Source of the DNA: Pseudomonadota bacterium
GTDB taxonomy: Bacteria; Myxococcota_A; Polyangia; Polyangiales; Polyangiaceae
DNA length: 64,000 nt
Direction of reading: 5' to 3'
Assembly: GCA_023431345.1 (NCBI GenBank)
Contig: JAEYWK010000213.1
Coordinates: 8,937-72,936 of the forward strand
The translations under genes were made by a program, and so were the position numbers. The notes beneath the pieces were generated by a model. That model saw nothing but the letters and a program-made list of their open reading frames with translations, did no database searches and had not been told where the DNA came from. This document shows positions 24,057 through 31,713 of this stretch, piece after piece (position 1 is the stretch's first letter; each line of letters begins with the position of its first letter).

Positions 24057-24808
24057 TACTCGACCACCCGAGCGCGCAGCTTCACGCGCAGGTCGTACTC
24101 GCCGTCCGCGTCGTCGGGAAAGTCTTCGGCCATGTCGGAGTCGTCGATGATGACCAGGCGCGTGTCGACCAGCTTGCCCTCGGGCACCACGACCGAGAAG
24201 CGCGAGCTTTGCCAGGTTCGAAACTCTTTGTTGCGCGCGTCGTAGCGCTCGAGCTCGACCCCGACCACGTGGTGACCGGGCGCCACCGCGTGCTCGTACA
24301 CGGTGCGCTCGTCGTCGGCGCTGAAGCGGTCGGGGGCGGCGAACACGACGCCGTCGTCGAGGGTGACGTGGAACGACGCGAGCCGAGCGTCGTCGCCTCG
24401 CGTCTCTACGATCACGCGTAGCTTGCTCGCGAACAAGGTGGTGGTCAGCGCGGCGACCCGGCTACGCAGCGCGGCGATGTCACCCAGCAGCTTGTCGTAC
24501 TCGAACGGCGGCGGCTTCGCGACGCCGGCGGGGAACTCCGCGGGCGCGGGCGTGAGCGGCGAAGGCTGCTTCTCCGGCGTCCGCTCCGTCACGCTCTTGG
24601 GCGGCGGGGCACCGAGGTCATCGGTGCCCGCCGGCGCTTCGGGAGCTTCAGCGGTCGTCGCCGCTTTCTCGGGCTCCTTGGCGATCTTTTGCGCGTCGGG
24701 CTTGGCCTCCTCCTTCGCGGCCGCCGCTTTCTTGCCGGGCTGCGCGGGGGCAACGCTTGCAAAGGAGGCGACGGCGGCGAGGGCGAGGAAGGCCAGCCTT
24801 TTACGCAT
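24056..24808 (-). CDS. Secreted protein with charged linker and C-terminal beta domain
   Basis: About 250 aa from ATG 24808, which shares one base with the gpmA stop (TAATG). A signal peptide (KRLAFLALAAVASFASVAPAQ) is followed by a Lys/Glu/Ala-rich then Pro-rich linker to about residue 105. The C-terminal domain (FEYDKLLGDIAALRSRVAALTTTLFASKLRVIVETRGDDARL...) carries a short coiled coil and then beta strands; HHVVGVELERYDARNKEF and RFSVVVPEGKLVDTRLVI look like an immunoglobulin or PEGA-like fold. The acidic DDSDMAEDFPDDADGEYD segment near the end may bind cations. Family not recognised. Operon with gpmA and the 706-aa protein, both with one-base overlaps. Confidence 0.78.
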   Translation of the reverse strand: MRKRLAFLALAAVASFASVAPAQPGKKAAAAKEEAKPDAQKIAKEPEKAATTAEAPEAPAGTDDLGAPPPKSVTERTPEKQPSPLTPAPAEFPAGVAKPPPFEYDKLLGDIAALRSRVAALTTTLFASKLRVIVETRGDDARLASFHVTLDDGVVFAAPDRFSADDERTVYEHAVAPGHHVVGVELERYDARNKEFRTWQSSRFSVVVPEGKLVDTRLVIIDDSDMAEDFPDDADGEYDLRVKLRARVVE

Positions 24809-25557
24809 TACTTGCCTTTGGTTTGGTTGGCGACGGCCTTGGCGGCCGCTTCGGCCGCGGCGGCGTCGCCGAGGTAGTAGCGAGGCTTCAGCGGCTTCAA
24901 GTCGTCGTCGAGCTCGTACACCAGCGGGATGCCGGTCGGGATGTTGAGCTCGACGATGTCTTCGTCGCTCACGTTGTCGAGGTGCTTGACCAGGGCGCGC
25001 AGGCTGTTGCCGTGGGCAGCGATGATCACGCGCTCGCCGCGCTTGATGGCGGGGGCGATCTCCTGCTCCCAGTACGGGAGGAAGCGCGCGACCGTGTCTT
25101 TGAGGCACTCGGTCTTGGGGATCTCGTTCGGCGCGAGGCCAGCGTATCGAGGATCTTTCCCGGGCCAGAACTCGTGCGTCTCGTCGAGCGCGGGCGGCGG
25201 CGTGTCGTAACTGCGGCGCCAGATCAAGACCTGCTGGTCGCCGTGCTTGGCGACCGTCTCGGCCTTGTTCAGCCCCTGCAGCGCGCCGTACATGCGCTCG
25301 TTCACGCGCCAGGTCTGCGTGATCGGGATGTACATTTGATCGAGCTCTTCGAGCGCGATGAACAGTGTCTTGATGGCGCGCTTGAGCACCGAGGTGTAGG
25401 CGCGGTCGAACACGAAACCCTCGGCGCGGAGCAGCTTGCCAGCGGCGCGCGCTTCGGCTTCGCCTTGCTCGCTGAGGGGCACGTCGACCCAACCGGTGAA
25501 GCGATTTTCGCTATTCCACTGGCTGAGACCGTGACGGAGGAGGACCAGTTTCTTCAT
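24808..25557 (-). CDS. gpmA: 2,3-bisphosphoglycerate-dependent phosphoglycerate mutase
   Basis: Interconverts 3- and 2-phosphoglycerate in glycolysis, cytoplasm, about 249 aa. The histidine-phosphatase core is seen as LLRHGLSQWNSENRFTGWVDV (the phosphorylated His), NERMYGALQGLNKAETV (catalytic Glu) and IIAAHGNSLRALVKHL (second His). The canonical RHGE is RHGL here, and ERHYGALQG is ERMYGALQG. Both are single substitutions in conserved motifs, but the catalytic residues remain. The gene heads an operon with two secreted proteins and DUF1877. GGAAGAGAT upstream of the ATG at 25557 serves as RBS. Confidence 0.93.
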   Translation of the reverse strand: MKKLVLLRHGLSQWNSENRFTGWVDVPLSEQGEAEARAAGKLLRAEGFVFDRAYTSVLKRAIKTLFIALEELDQMYIPITQTWRVNERMYGALQGLNKAETVAKHGDQQVLIWRRSYDTPPPALDETHEFWPGKDPRYAGLAPNEIPKTECLKDTVARFLPYWEQEIAPAIKRGERVIIAAHGNSLRALVKHLDNVSDEDIVELNIPTGIPLVYELDDDLKPLKPRYYLGDAAAAEAAAKAVANQTKGK

Positions 25558-25653
25558 GATTCAGCTATCTCTTCCAAACCGACCCTCGGGGTCAGGCCGG
25601 CGTCACATCTCAATGCCGCCGGGGCCCGAAAGCAAGGCTTGAAGCACCCGGCG

Positions 25654-25683
25654 GCCGCGTCGCCGGTCGCCGCGTCGCCGGTC
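25654..25683. repeat. Two perfect 15-bp tandem repeats upstream of gpmA
   Basis: Non-coding 15-mer GCCGCGTCGCCGGTC present twice in tandem about 100 bp upstream of the gpmA start, between gpmA and the small lipoprotein gene, followed by a partial GCGCGGTCGCGG. Possible binding-site duplication or slippage product. Confidence 0.5.
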
Positions 25684-25714
25684 GCGCGGTCGCGGTGCCC
25701 CGCCGACCTACACC

Positions 25715-26119
25715 TCAATACGCGAGCGCCGGCGCCGCCCGCTGGGAGACGCCCGTCACGTAGTCGGTCGGCGCCGGGCCCTGCTTGATGCGTCGGCAGC
25801 GCGCGGCCGCCCAATAGCCGTAGGCGGCCGAGCCTGCGAAGGCGGCGCCGAACGCCAGCCCGAGGGCGAGGTCTGCGTCGCGGTCGATCGGCGAGTGGCG
25901 GTAGGCGCTGTCCGGACCGAGCGCCGCGAAGCCGACGCGGAAGGCCTCGTAGCCGGTGAGCACGCTGTCGAGGATGGGCGCCACGTTGCTGGTGGTGCAC
26001 TCGACGTGCGGGCGCGCTTCGGAGCGCGGCTTCGCGGCGGCCGGGGGCGGAGTCATGAACGTGAAGGAGCAGCCGCTGCAGCAGGCCAGCGCGAGCAGCG
26101 TCGAGACCCGCGTCAGCAT
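25715..26119 (-). CDS. Small lipoprotein of unknown function
   Basis: About 134 aa; lipobox in LLALACCSGCSF. After a short Pro-rich spacer, one Cys (HVECTTSNVAPILDSVLTG), a hydrophobic Ala/Gly stretch (LALGLAFGAAFAGSAAYGYWAAARCRRI, a possible membrane hairpin) and a polar tail. Located 7 bp after the stop of the outer-membrane protein gene, so likely cotranscribed. No family recognised. Confidence 0.68.
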   Translation of the reverse strand: MLTRVSTLLALACCSGCSFTFMTPPPAAAKPRSEARPHVECTTSNVAPILDSVLTGYEAFRVGFAALGPDSAYRHSPIDRDADLALGLAFGAAFAGSAAYGYWAAARCRRIKQGPAPTDYVTGVSQRAAPALAY

Positions 26120-26126
26120 GTCGCCC

Positions 26127-26846
26127 TCAGTTGGTGAACGGAATGAACACGCTCACGCCGCCCGTCGCCGTGATGTCGTTGACGATCTTCTCGACGCCGA
26201 GCGCGACTCGCTTCTGCTCGTGGACCAAGTCGCGCACGTCGAGGCGTAGGGCCAGCCACTGCGTGAGGTAAAATTTCATACCGAAGCCGCCCGAGCCCGT
26301 GAGCCCGAAATCGCCGGGCTCGACCGTGGCGCCGCCACCGAGCGCCAAGTAAAAATCGTAGCGGCCGATCGCGCCGCCCAACCAGCGCACCTTGCCGTAG
26401 GCCAACGACCACACGACGTTGCCCATGAAGAACTGCACGGGGTTGTCTTCGAACTCGACGATGTCGATCAAGCCCTGCTGTCGCCCGGCGATGGCAGGCA
26501 GCAGCCCGAAGCGCTGGCGCGAGCGCAAGTAGCTCGCTTCGAGCCCCAAATCTTCGGTGAAGTGGAAGGTGTAGGCCCCGCCGTAGATCGGCGCGCCGTC
26601 GGACAAATCACCGGCGAACCAGCCGCCCATCGGCGAGAGCTCGTGCCGGAGCGCCTTCTGAAACTTGCGGGGAACGACGCCGCGATAGGCGCGCTCGCCG
26701 ACGAGCTGTTGCTTGAGCGCTTCGTCGACGCACTGCGCGCGAGCGGTGTCGGGCGACAGCGAGAGCGCGACGAGCGCGACGAGCAGCGACCAGAGCAGGT
26801 GGTTGAACCGGCGCGCGCCGGCGGCGGAGAAGAGAGGCGCGAACAA
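26127..26846 (-). CDS. Outer-membrane beta-barrel domain protein (myxobacterial type)
   Basis: About 239 aa from a TTG at 26846. The signal peptide ends ...DTARAQC, then VDEALKQQLVGERAYRGVVPRKFQKALRHELSPMGGW. The remainder has beta-barrel hairpins (APIYGGAYTFHFTEDLGLEASYLRSR, GKVRWLGGAIGRYDFYLALGGGATV, GMKFYLTQWLALRLDVRD) and ends SVFIPF. The RxYRGVVPRK...F...LELSP-x-x-G plus YTFHFTEDLGLE pattern is that of a beta-barrel family described in myxobacteria (the OMP_myx_plus type, to my recollection). The next gene on the strand is a small lipoprotein 7 bp away. The minus strand has a TATGAT box about 20 bp upstream of the TTG, possibly a -10 element. Confidence 0.8.
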   Translation of the reverse strand: MFAPLFSAAGARRFNHLLWSLLVALVALSLSPDTARAQCVDEALKQQLVGERAYRGVVPRKFQKALRHELSPMGGWFAGDLSDGAPIYGGAYTFHFTEDLGLEASYLRSRQRFGLLPAIAGRQQGLIDIVEFEDNPVQFFMGNVVWSLAYGKVRWLGGAIGRYDFYLALGGGATVEPGDFGLTGSGGFGMKFYLTQWLALRLDVRDLVHEQKRVALGVEKIVNDITATGGVSVFIPFTN

Positions 26847-27015
26847 GCCCGCTAACGAACTATCATAACCGTCAGCGATTTCGGCGCCGCTTGTGGGTAG
26901 AGCCGCGACGGGACCGAAACTGGGAGGCTGGCCGAACGCCTAAATCTTCGAAAACGACGAGGAATTCGCGTTCAGGAACGGCGGACCAAGGCAGCGGGCA
27001 GATAACCTTGGCAAG

Positions 27016-28293
27016 ATGGGCCCGCGCATGCCGTTCGCTCGTCAGGTCCTCCCCATCGCGCTGCTCGCCGCGCTCTCGATCTCGGCGGCGGCCCGCGCCG
27101 CGGAGGCGCCCGGCCCGGCGAGCTGCGACGACAGCCGCGGCTCGCTCGGGCTCGCGGCGTGCCGGCTCGCGCAGCAGCTCACGCCGGCGGCGAGCGGCGC
27201 GAGCGTGACGGTCGTGGAGCTGAAGACGGATCGCGAGCTGCCCGCGGCTGACGAGCTGCGCGAGCGCGTCGCGAGCGCCGTCGCCATCGCGCTCACGAGC
27301 GGGAGCGAAGCTGGCGGCGCGCGCAAGCTGCGCGTCGAGCTCTCGGTCGAGAAAGCGGGAGGCGTGCTGCGCATCACCGCCGAGCTGCGCCGCGCTACGG
27401 GGCTGTGGCAGCGCACGCGCCAGCGCAAGCCGAGCGCTGAGCAGCGCGGCTTCGTCGAGGTGCCGCTCGACGCGGAGCTGCGCGCGCTCATCCCTCCCCC
27501 GCCGCTCGTGGTGAGCGAGGTGCTGAAGGTGAAGTCACCGGAGCGCGGCGTGGTGGCGCTAGCCTGCGGCGCGATGGGCAGCGAGGGCGCCCAAGAGCTC
27601 GCGCTCGTTACGCGAAACAGCGTGCGCGTCGGGCACATCGCCAAGAGCCGCTTCGTCGAACGGAAGGCGGCGAGCTGGGCGAGCTTGTCACCGGTGGCGC
27701 CCGCGCCGCTGCGTGAGCCGATCGGCAGCGCCGAGGTAACCCCAGAAGGAGGGCTTCGCGTGGGGCTCACCGATCGCAGAGACGGCCTCGAGCTCAGCCC
27801 CGAGCTCAGCGTCACGCGGCGTTTCGAGGCGCGTTTTCCGCTGCCGGGCGGGGGCTGCGCGGCGCGAGACGCGCTCGGTCTCATGGCCACGAGCGTGAGC
27901 TGCGACGCGCCCGGCGCGTCCTTCAGAGCCAGCGCCAGCGTCGACGCCGTCGCGGGCAGCCGCCGCTTCCAGTGGGGACGCGCGCTCGGCTCCAGCTCGC
28001 TCATCGACTTGCGCGGGAGCCCGAGCACGCCGAGCAGCTTGCGGCTCGGCGCTCAGCTCGCCGTCGGCGACGCGGACAGCGACGGTGACCCCGAGCTGGC
28101 GTTCTCGGCCGACACCTTCGAGCCTTCGCAGGACAAGCTCAGCGTCGTCACCGTGCGGGGACAGACCGTGACGCCCCGCTTCGAGCTGCCCGCGCCCGAC
28201 ATCCGGGCCATTGCCATCTGCGGCAGGCGCGAAGGTCCGGGGATGGCGATGCTGGTCGTGGCAACGGGAGACGAGCTGTGGCTGCTGCGCTGA
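27016..28293 (+). CDS. Secreted beta-rich protein, possible FG-GAP/VCBS-like repeats
   Basis: About 425 aa; starts at ATG 27016 or ATG 27028. Signal peptide MPFARQVLPIALLAALSISAAARA. The N-terminal 150 residues have an alpha/beta pattern with LRVELSVEKAGGVLRITAELRRATGLWQ. The C-terminal part carries a calcium-binding-like GDADSDGDPELAFSAD, which resembles FG-GAP loops. Overlaps the start of the solute-binding protein by 16 bp. No named family assigned. Predicted exported; a role with the next gene is inferred from the overlap. Confidence 0.7.
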   Translation: MGPRMPFARQVLPIALLAALSISAAARAAEAPGPASCDDSRGSLGLAACRLAQQLTPAASGASVTVVELKTDRELPAADELRERVASAVAIALTSGSEAGGARKLRVELSVEKAGGVLRITAELRRATGLWQRTRQRKPSAEQRGFVEVPLDAELRALIPPPPLVVSEVLKVKSPERGVVALACGAMGSEGAQELALVTRNSVRVGHIAKSRFVERKAASWASLSPVAPAPLREPIGSAEVTPEGGLRVGLTDRRDGLELSPELSVTRRFEARFPLPGGGCAARDALGLMATSVSCDAPGASFRASASVDAVAGSRRFQWGRALGSSSLIDLRGSPSTPSSLRLGAQLAVGDADSDGDPELAFSADTFEPSQDKLSVVTVRGQTVTPRFELPAPDIRAIAICGRREGPGMAMLVVATGDELWLLR

Positions 28294-29594
28294 GCCTTTC
28301 GCGACGGGCGTTCTTGGCCGCGTCGAGCGCGAGCGGGCTCGCGCAGGCCATGGGGCGCACGGCGCATGGCGGCCGGCTGCGCCTGTCGCTGCCGTGGCCG
28401 ATCACGAGCCTCGATCCGGCGTCGCTCGATGACGGGTTTTCGGCGCTGTTTGCCGCCGCCGCGTTCGAGCCGCTCTACGCGCTCGACGGCAACGGCGTGC
28501 CTTACCCGGCTTTGGCCGACGCGCTGCCCACCCCGCACGGGGAAGGCGCGCGGCTGGCGCTGCGCCCCGGCCTGAGAACGGCGGCAGGGCGAGCCCTCAC
28601 CGGCGCCGACGTCGTGGCGACGCTGGCACGCGCGCGAAGCCGCGGCGCGGCCGGTGCGCTCGGCGACATCGAGGCGCCGACACTGGACCGAAAGGATCCG
28701 CTGGCCGTCGTGTTCGCTCGCGCGACGCCCGACGCGGTAGCGCGCGCGCTGGCCAGCCCGCTCACGGCCCTCGTCCCGCGCGGCTTCTCGCCGCTCGCGC
28801 CCGACGGCTGTGGCGCCTTCAAGGTGGAGCTCGCGCAGGGGCGCGCGCTGCTCACCCGAAACACGAACGCTGCGCGCGGGGCGGCCTTCCTCGACGCCAT
28901 CGAAGTGACGAGCGTGAGCGACCTCGCAGAGCTGCTGCGAGCCTTCGAAGCCGGCGCGGCCGACGTGGGCTGGTTCGGCAGCGGCCTGTATCGAGCCGGC
29001 AAAGATGCCGTGCCGTTCGAGGCCCCGCTCTACGGCTTCGCGGTGCTCGCAGCCGGCAAATCGCTGGGCGGCTGGGGAGCGCCCGGCACACTCCAGGCGC
29101 TGCTCGACGCCGTGCCAGCGCAGCAGCTGGCCCACCTCGGTCTACGCGGCCTACCAGCAGGCTCGAGGGCGCCCGCGGCGTGGGGAGGCCCGGCGACGAG
29201 CTTGGCGGTCGCGGCGCACGCTCCCCAGCTCGTGGCGATCGCGCGCGCCTTGGCGGCGACGTTCTCGAGACCCGGTCACGAGCTCAGCGTCGTCGAGAAG
29301 ACCCGCGAGGAGCTCGTCGCGCTGCGAGGCTCCCGCCAGTTCGGGCTGCTGCTCGACGTGGTGCGCGCGCCCTCGAACGCGCCGCGCGAGCTCGAGCTCG
29401 CCCTGCGCACCGCTGCGAGCCCCGAAGGCGCGAAACGCGCGCCGCACACGACCCCCGTCACGCCGCGCGCGCTGGGGCGGCAGCTGCCGATGGGCGTCGT
29501 GGGCGAGCTGAGCGTGCACGGAGCCCGGCGCAGCGCCTTCCAAGGCCTCGAAGCATGGCAGCTCGGCGCCGTCGCGTGGCGGGCGACCACCTAA
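28278..29594 (+). CDS. Tat-exported family-5 extracellular solute-binding protein homologue
   Basis: About 438 aa from a GTG at 28278. The twin-arginine-like signal LSRRAFLAASSASGLAQA is followed by GGRLRLSLPWPITSLDPASLDDGF...AAFEPLYALDGNGVPYPALADALPTP, the characteristic opening of peptide/oligopeptide-binding proteins, and LALRPGLRTAAGRALTGADVVATL. It is shorter than a standard DppA-like SBP (about 500 aa). No ABC permease or ATPase gene is nearby, so it may not be a transporter partner, or the transporter lies elsewhere. Overlaps the 3-prime end of the preceding gene. Confidence 0.8.
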   Translation: MAAALSLSRRAFLAASSASGLAQAMGRTAHGGRLRLSLPWPITSLDPASLDDGFSALFAAAAFEPLYALDGNGVPYPALADALPTPHGEGARLALRPGLRTAAGRALTGADVVATLARARSRGAAGALGDIEAPTLDRKDPLAVVFARATPDAVARALASPLTALVPRGFSPLAPDGCGAFKVELAQGRALLTRNTNAARGAAFLDAIEVTSVSDLAELLRAFEAGAADVGWFGSGLYRAGKDAVPFEAPLYGFAVLAAGKSLGGWGAPGTLQALLDAVPAQQLAHLGLRGLPAGSRAPAAWGGPATSLAVAAHAPQLVAIARALAATFSRPGHELSVVEKTREELVALRGSRQFGLLLDVVRAPSNAPRELELALRTAASPEGAKRAPHTTPVTPRALGRQLPMGVVGELSVHGARRSAFQGLEAWQLGAVAWRATT

Positions 29595-29616
29595 GGGCGC
29601 GCTCGCGTGCCGCCGC

Positions 29617-30639
29617 TCAAGGCGCGCAGCCGGGCCGGGTCGGGCCGACCGCGACGTCGTCGTACCAAACGACGCGCTGCGGGCCGTTGAGGGCGTTCAT
29701 GCCGAACTTGAAATGCGTGAACGATACGGCGCCGTCGGGCGGGAACTCTGTCGCGTTGATGGTTTCTACGCCCCCGACGTAGAGCTTTTGAGTGCGCGCT
29801 TGGCCATCGAACTGCACCTCGATGCAGTGCCACATCCCCTTGGCGAGGGTGTAGGGCGTCTCCTTGCCGAGGATTCGACCATGATCTTTGGGCCAGGCGA
29901 CCTTATCGTGCGAATTGAAAGCCAGCCCGACGTCTTCCGCCACCTCCACCATGACCGTCGAGTTCGTGGTGGCGCTATCGGCAGCGCCTGCGTAGACGTT
30001 GTGCTTGACGCCGCCAATGTCCATCTCGTCTTGACGGAGATAGAAGCGGACCCAGAAGGGCCCCGTAGTCGGCGTCGGCACCGCGAGCATCTGGAGCGCC
30101 CCCGTACCCCCAGCGCCTTTGACCTTGAGCGATGACTTGCCGTGACGAAACACGGTCGTGTCCACCTCGAAGTCACGCGTCCACTCGCCGGGCGCGGCGT
30201 TGAACAGGTAAGTAGAGCCCGCCGGCTGCGCAGCCTCCTCGAAGCCGGAGCAGAAGGTCTTGTCTGCAGGGCAGGCCACGTACGTCCCGCTACCGCCACC
30301 GCCGCCGCCGCCGGCTCCCGCTCCCGCCCCGGCCTCGGCCCCTGAGCCCCCGCCACCGGTAGAGCCTCCGGCGGTTCCTCCCGCGCCGGCCGAAGCCCCG
30401 CCACTTCCCGCCGTGGCCGCCCCACCGGTAGCACCTCCCGCGCCACTGGTGCTCGAAGAGCCCGCCGTTGCCGCGCCGCTGCCACCTCCGCCGCCCGTCG
30501 CTGCCGGCGCGCCGCCCGACCCTGCCGCTTGCGACGGCGAATCAGTGCCGTCGGAGGAGCAGCCGCCCGTGACGACCGCAACCGACGTGAGCAGAGTGAC
30601 CGCGAGCGCGCGAGAGCCGTAGTGGAAGCTGAGAGTCAT
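29617..30639 (-). CDS. Surface lipoprotein with Gly-rich stalk and lectin-like (jelly-roll) head
   Basis: About 340 aa from ATG 30639. Lipobox VVTGGC is followed by an extremely Gly/Ala/Ser/Thr-rich stalk (about residues 25-130) and a globular head starting ACPADKTFCSGFEEA. The head has WVRFYLRQDEMDIGGVKHNVYAG, MWHCIEVQFDGQARTQKLYVGG and VVWYDDVAVGPTRPGCAP, a beta-sandwich pattern as in polysaccharide-lyase/Cip1 or concanavalin-like domains of secreted myxobacterial proteins. Predicted outer-membrane lipoprotein exposed on the surface, binding or degrading carbohydrate. The stalk is similar in style to the one in the protein at 37221. Confidence 0.82.
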   Translation of the reverse strand: MTLSFHYGSRALAVTLLTSVAVVTGGCSSDGTDSPSQAAGSGGAPAATGGGGGSGAATAGSSSTSGAGGATGGAATAGSGGASAGAGGTAGGSTGGGGSGAEAGAGAGAGGGGGGGSGTYVACPADKTFCSGFEEAAQPAGSTYLFNAAPGEWTRDFEVDTTVFRHGKSSLKVKGAGGTGALQMLAVPTPTTGPFWVRFYLRQDEMDIGGVKHNVYAGAADSATTNSTVMVEVAEDVGLAFNSHDKVAWPKDHGRILGKETPYTLAKGMWHCIEVQFDGQARTQKLYVGGVETINATEFPPDGAVSFTHFKFGMNALNGPQRVVWYDDVAVGPTRPGCAP

Positions 30640-30760
30640 GCTCGATTGAGGTAGCCGATCCAAGCTCGCGCGCAACCGGAATCGGTTCCACATTCGCTCT
30701 CGGCCACGGGTGGCACTGCAAAATGCCAGCGGAACGAGCAATGACGTGGGGCGTCTGCGT

Positions 30761-31528
30761 CTACGGCAGCTTCTTGGGCTCCGGTACCGTACCGCCACCG
30801 CGGATGTAGCCAATCACGCTCTTGGTGAGCCCGTCATCGGCTTTGACGCACTTGAGGCTCACGTCACCGCTCGTCGCGCCTTTGCATTCCTTGCGGCGAT
30901 CGAGCCAGGCCTTGTTGACCTTCTCGTCCTTGCGCAGGGCCTCTTGCGTGTCGTCGTCGAGGTAGCGAAAATCGATGGGCGGGAATTTCGGCGAGGGCGG
31001 CTTCGACATCGTCACCTCTTCGCTCTGCAGGGTCACGCACGAGCCGTCCCAGCGCAGCGCGTCGAAGCTGCCGCCCGCGCCGCTCACCTGCATGCCGCCC
31101 GCGTCCGCCACGCGCGCGTACAAGATCAGCACCTCCTCATCGAACTCCACCCAGCCGCTGTCGGAGGCGCCGCCGGAGGCGTTCCAGGCTTGTGTTCGGC
31201 GCGTGAGGTAGCCGCGCGTCCACGCCGGATTGGAGAACAAATACAGGCCCAGCGACGGGAATTTGCCGTTACAAAGCCGCTTCACGAACTTCGGGTCCGG
31301 CGAACAGATGGCGCCCGACTTGTGACACTTCATGGGCACGCCGTCGCTCGCGCTGACGTCCGCACCCGCTGCTGGGGGCGCCTCCGCCGCTTCCGGCTCG
31401 CTCGACTCGGCCGCCGCCACGGGCGCCCGGCCCTCGGCCTCGGGCGCTTCCGCCGGCTTCTGTCCGCCGCACGCCGTCACGAAGCCGAGTAAAGCGAACA
31501 ACCCGAACGAACCAAGCGCGCTCCGCAT
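30761..31528 (-). CDS. Lipoprotein of unknown function
   Basis: About 255 aa from ATG 31528; lipobox FVTACG. An acidic Glu/Ala/Pro spacer precedes a domain with CHKSGAICSPDPKFVKRLCNGKFPSLGLYLFS, WTRGYLTRRTQAWNASGGASDSGWVEFDEEVLILY and DALRWDGSCVTLQSEEV, ending with an acidic/basic Lys-rich helix and KCVKADDG. Four or more cysteines suggest disulfides in the periplasm or outside the cell. The same CHxxG...FVKRLC pattern occurs in myxobacterial lipoproteins I cannot name. Monocistronic. Confidence 0.72.
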   Translation of the reverse strand: MRSALGSFGLFALLGFVTACGGQKPAEAPEAEGRAPVAAAESSEPEAAEAPPAAGADVSASDGVPMKCHKSGAICSPDPKFVKRLCNGKFPSLGLYLFSNPAWTRGYLTRRTQAWNASGGASDSGWVEFDEEVLILYARVADAGGMQVSGAGGSFDALRWDGSCVTLQSEEVTMSKPPSPKFPPIDFRYLDDDTQEALRKDEKVNKAWLDRRKECKGATSGDVSLKCVKADDGLTKSVIGYIRGGGTVPEPKKLP

Positions 31529-31713
31529 CCCCGCCTCATACCAGCAAACGCCCTCACCCCGCAAAGCACGCAGCCACCCTCGAGTGCTCGCGACGCATCC
31601 CTCCCCGTCTCGCTGTTGCATCTTCGCTCGAGCCGCGGCCGACACGCTGTGGCCTAGCGCCGACACGGCGGCCTGCTGCGAAGAGGGCTGCATGTTGGCA
31701 GCCCCCAGGTCGA

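Noticed and set aside
24056..25492. A 478-codon frame running from inside gpmA into the secreted protein
   Set aside because: The upstream part is the gpmA shadow; the real gene starts at ATG 24808 with a signal peptide.
26986..27011. Inverted repeat CCAAGG...CCTTGG upstream of 27016
   Set aside because: Arms are only 6 bp with a 14-nt spacer and no conserved promoter elements around them; too weak to call.
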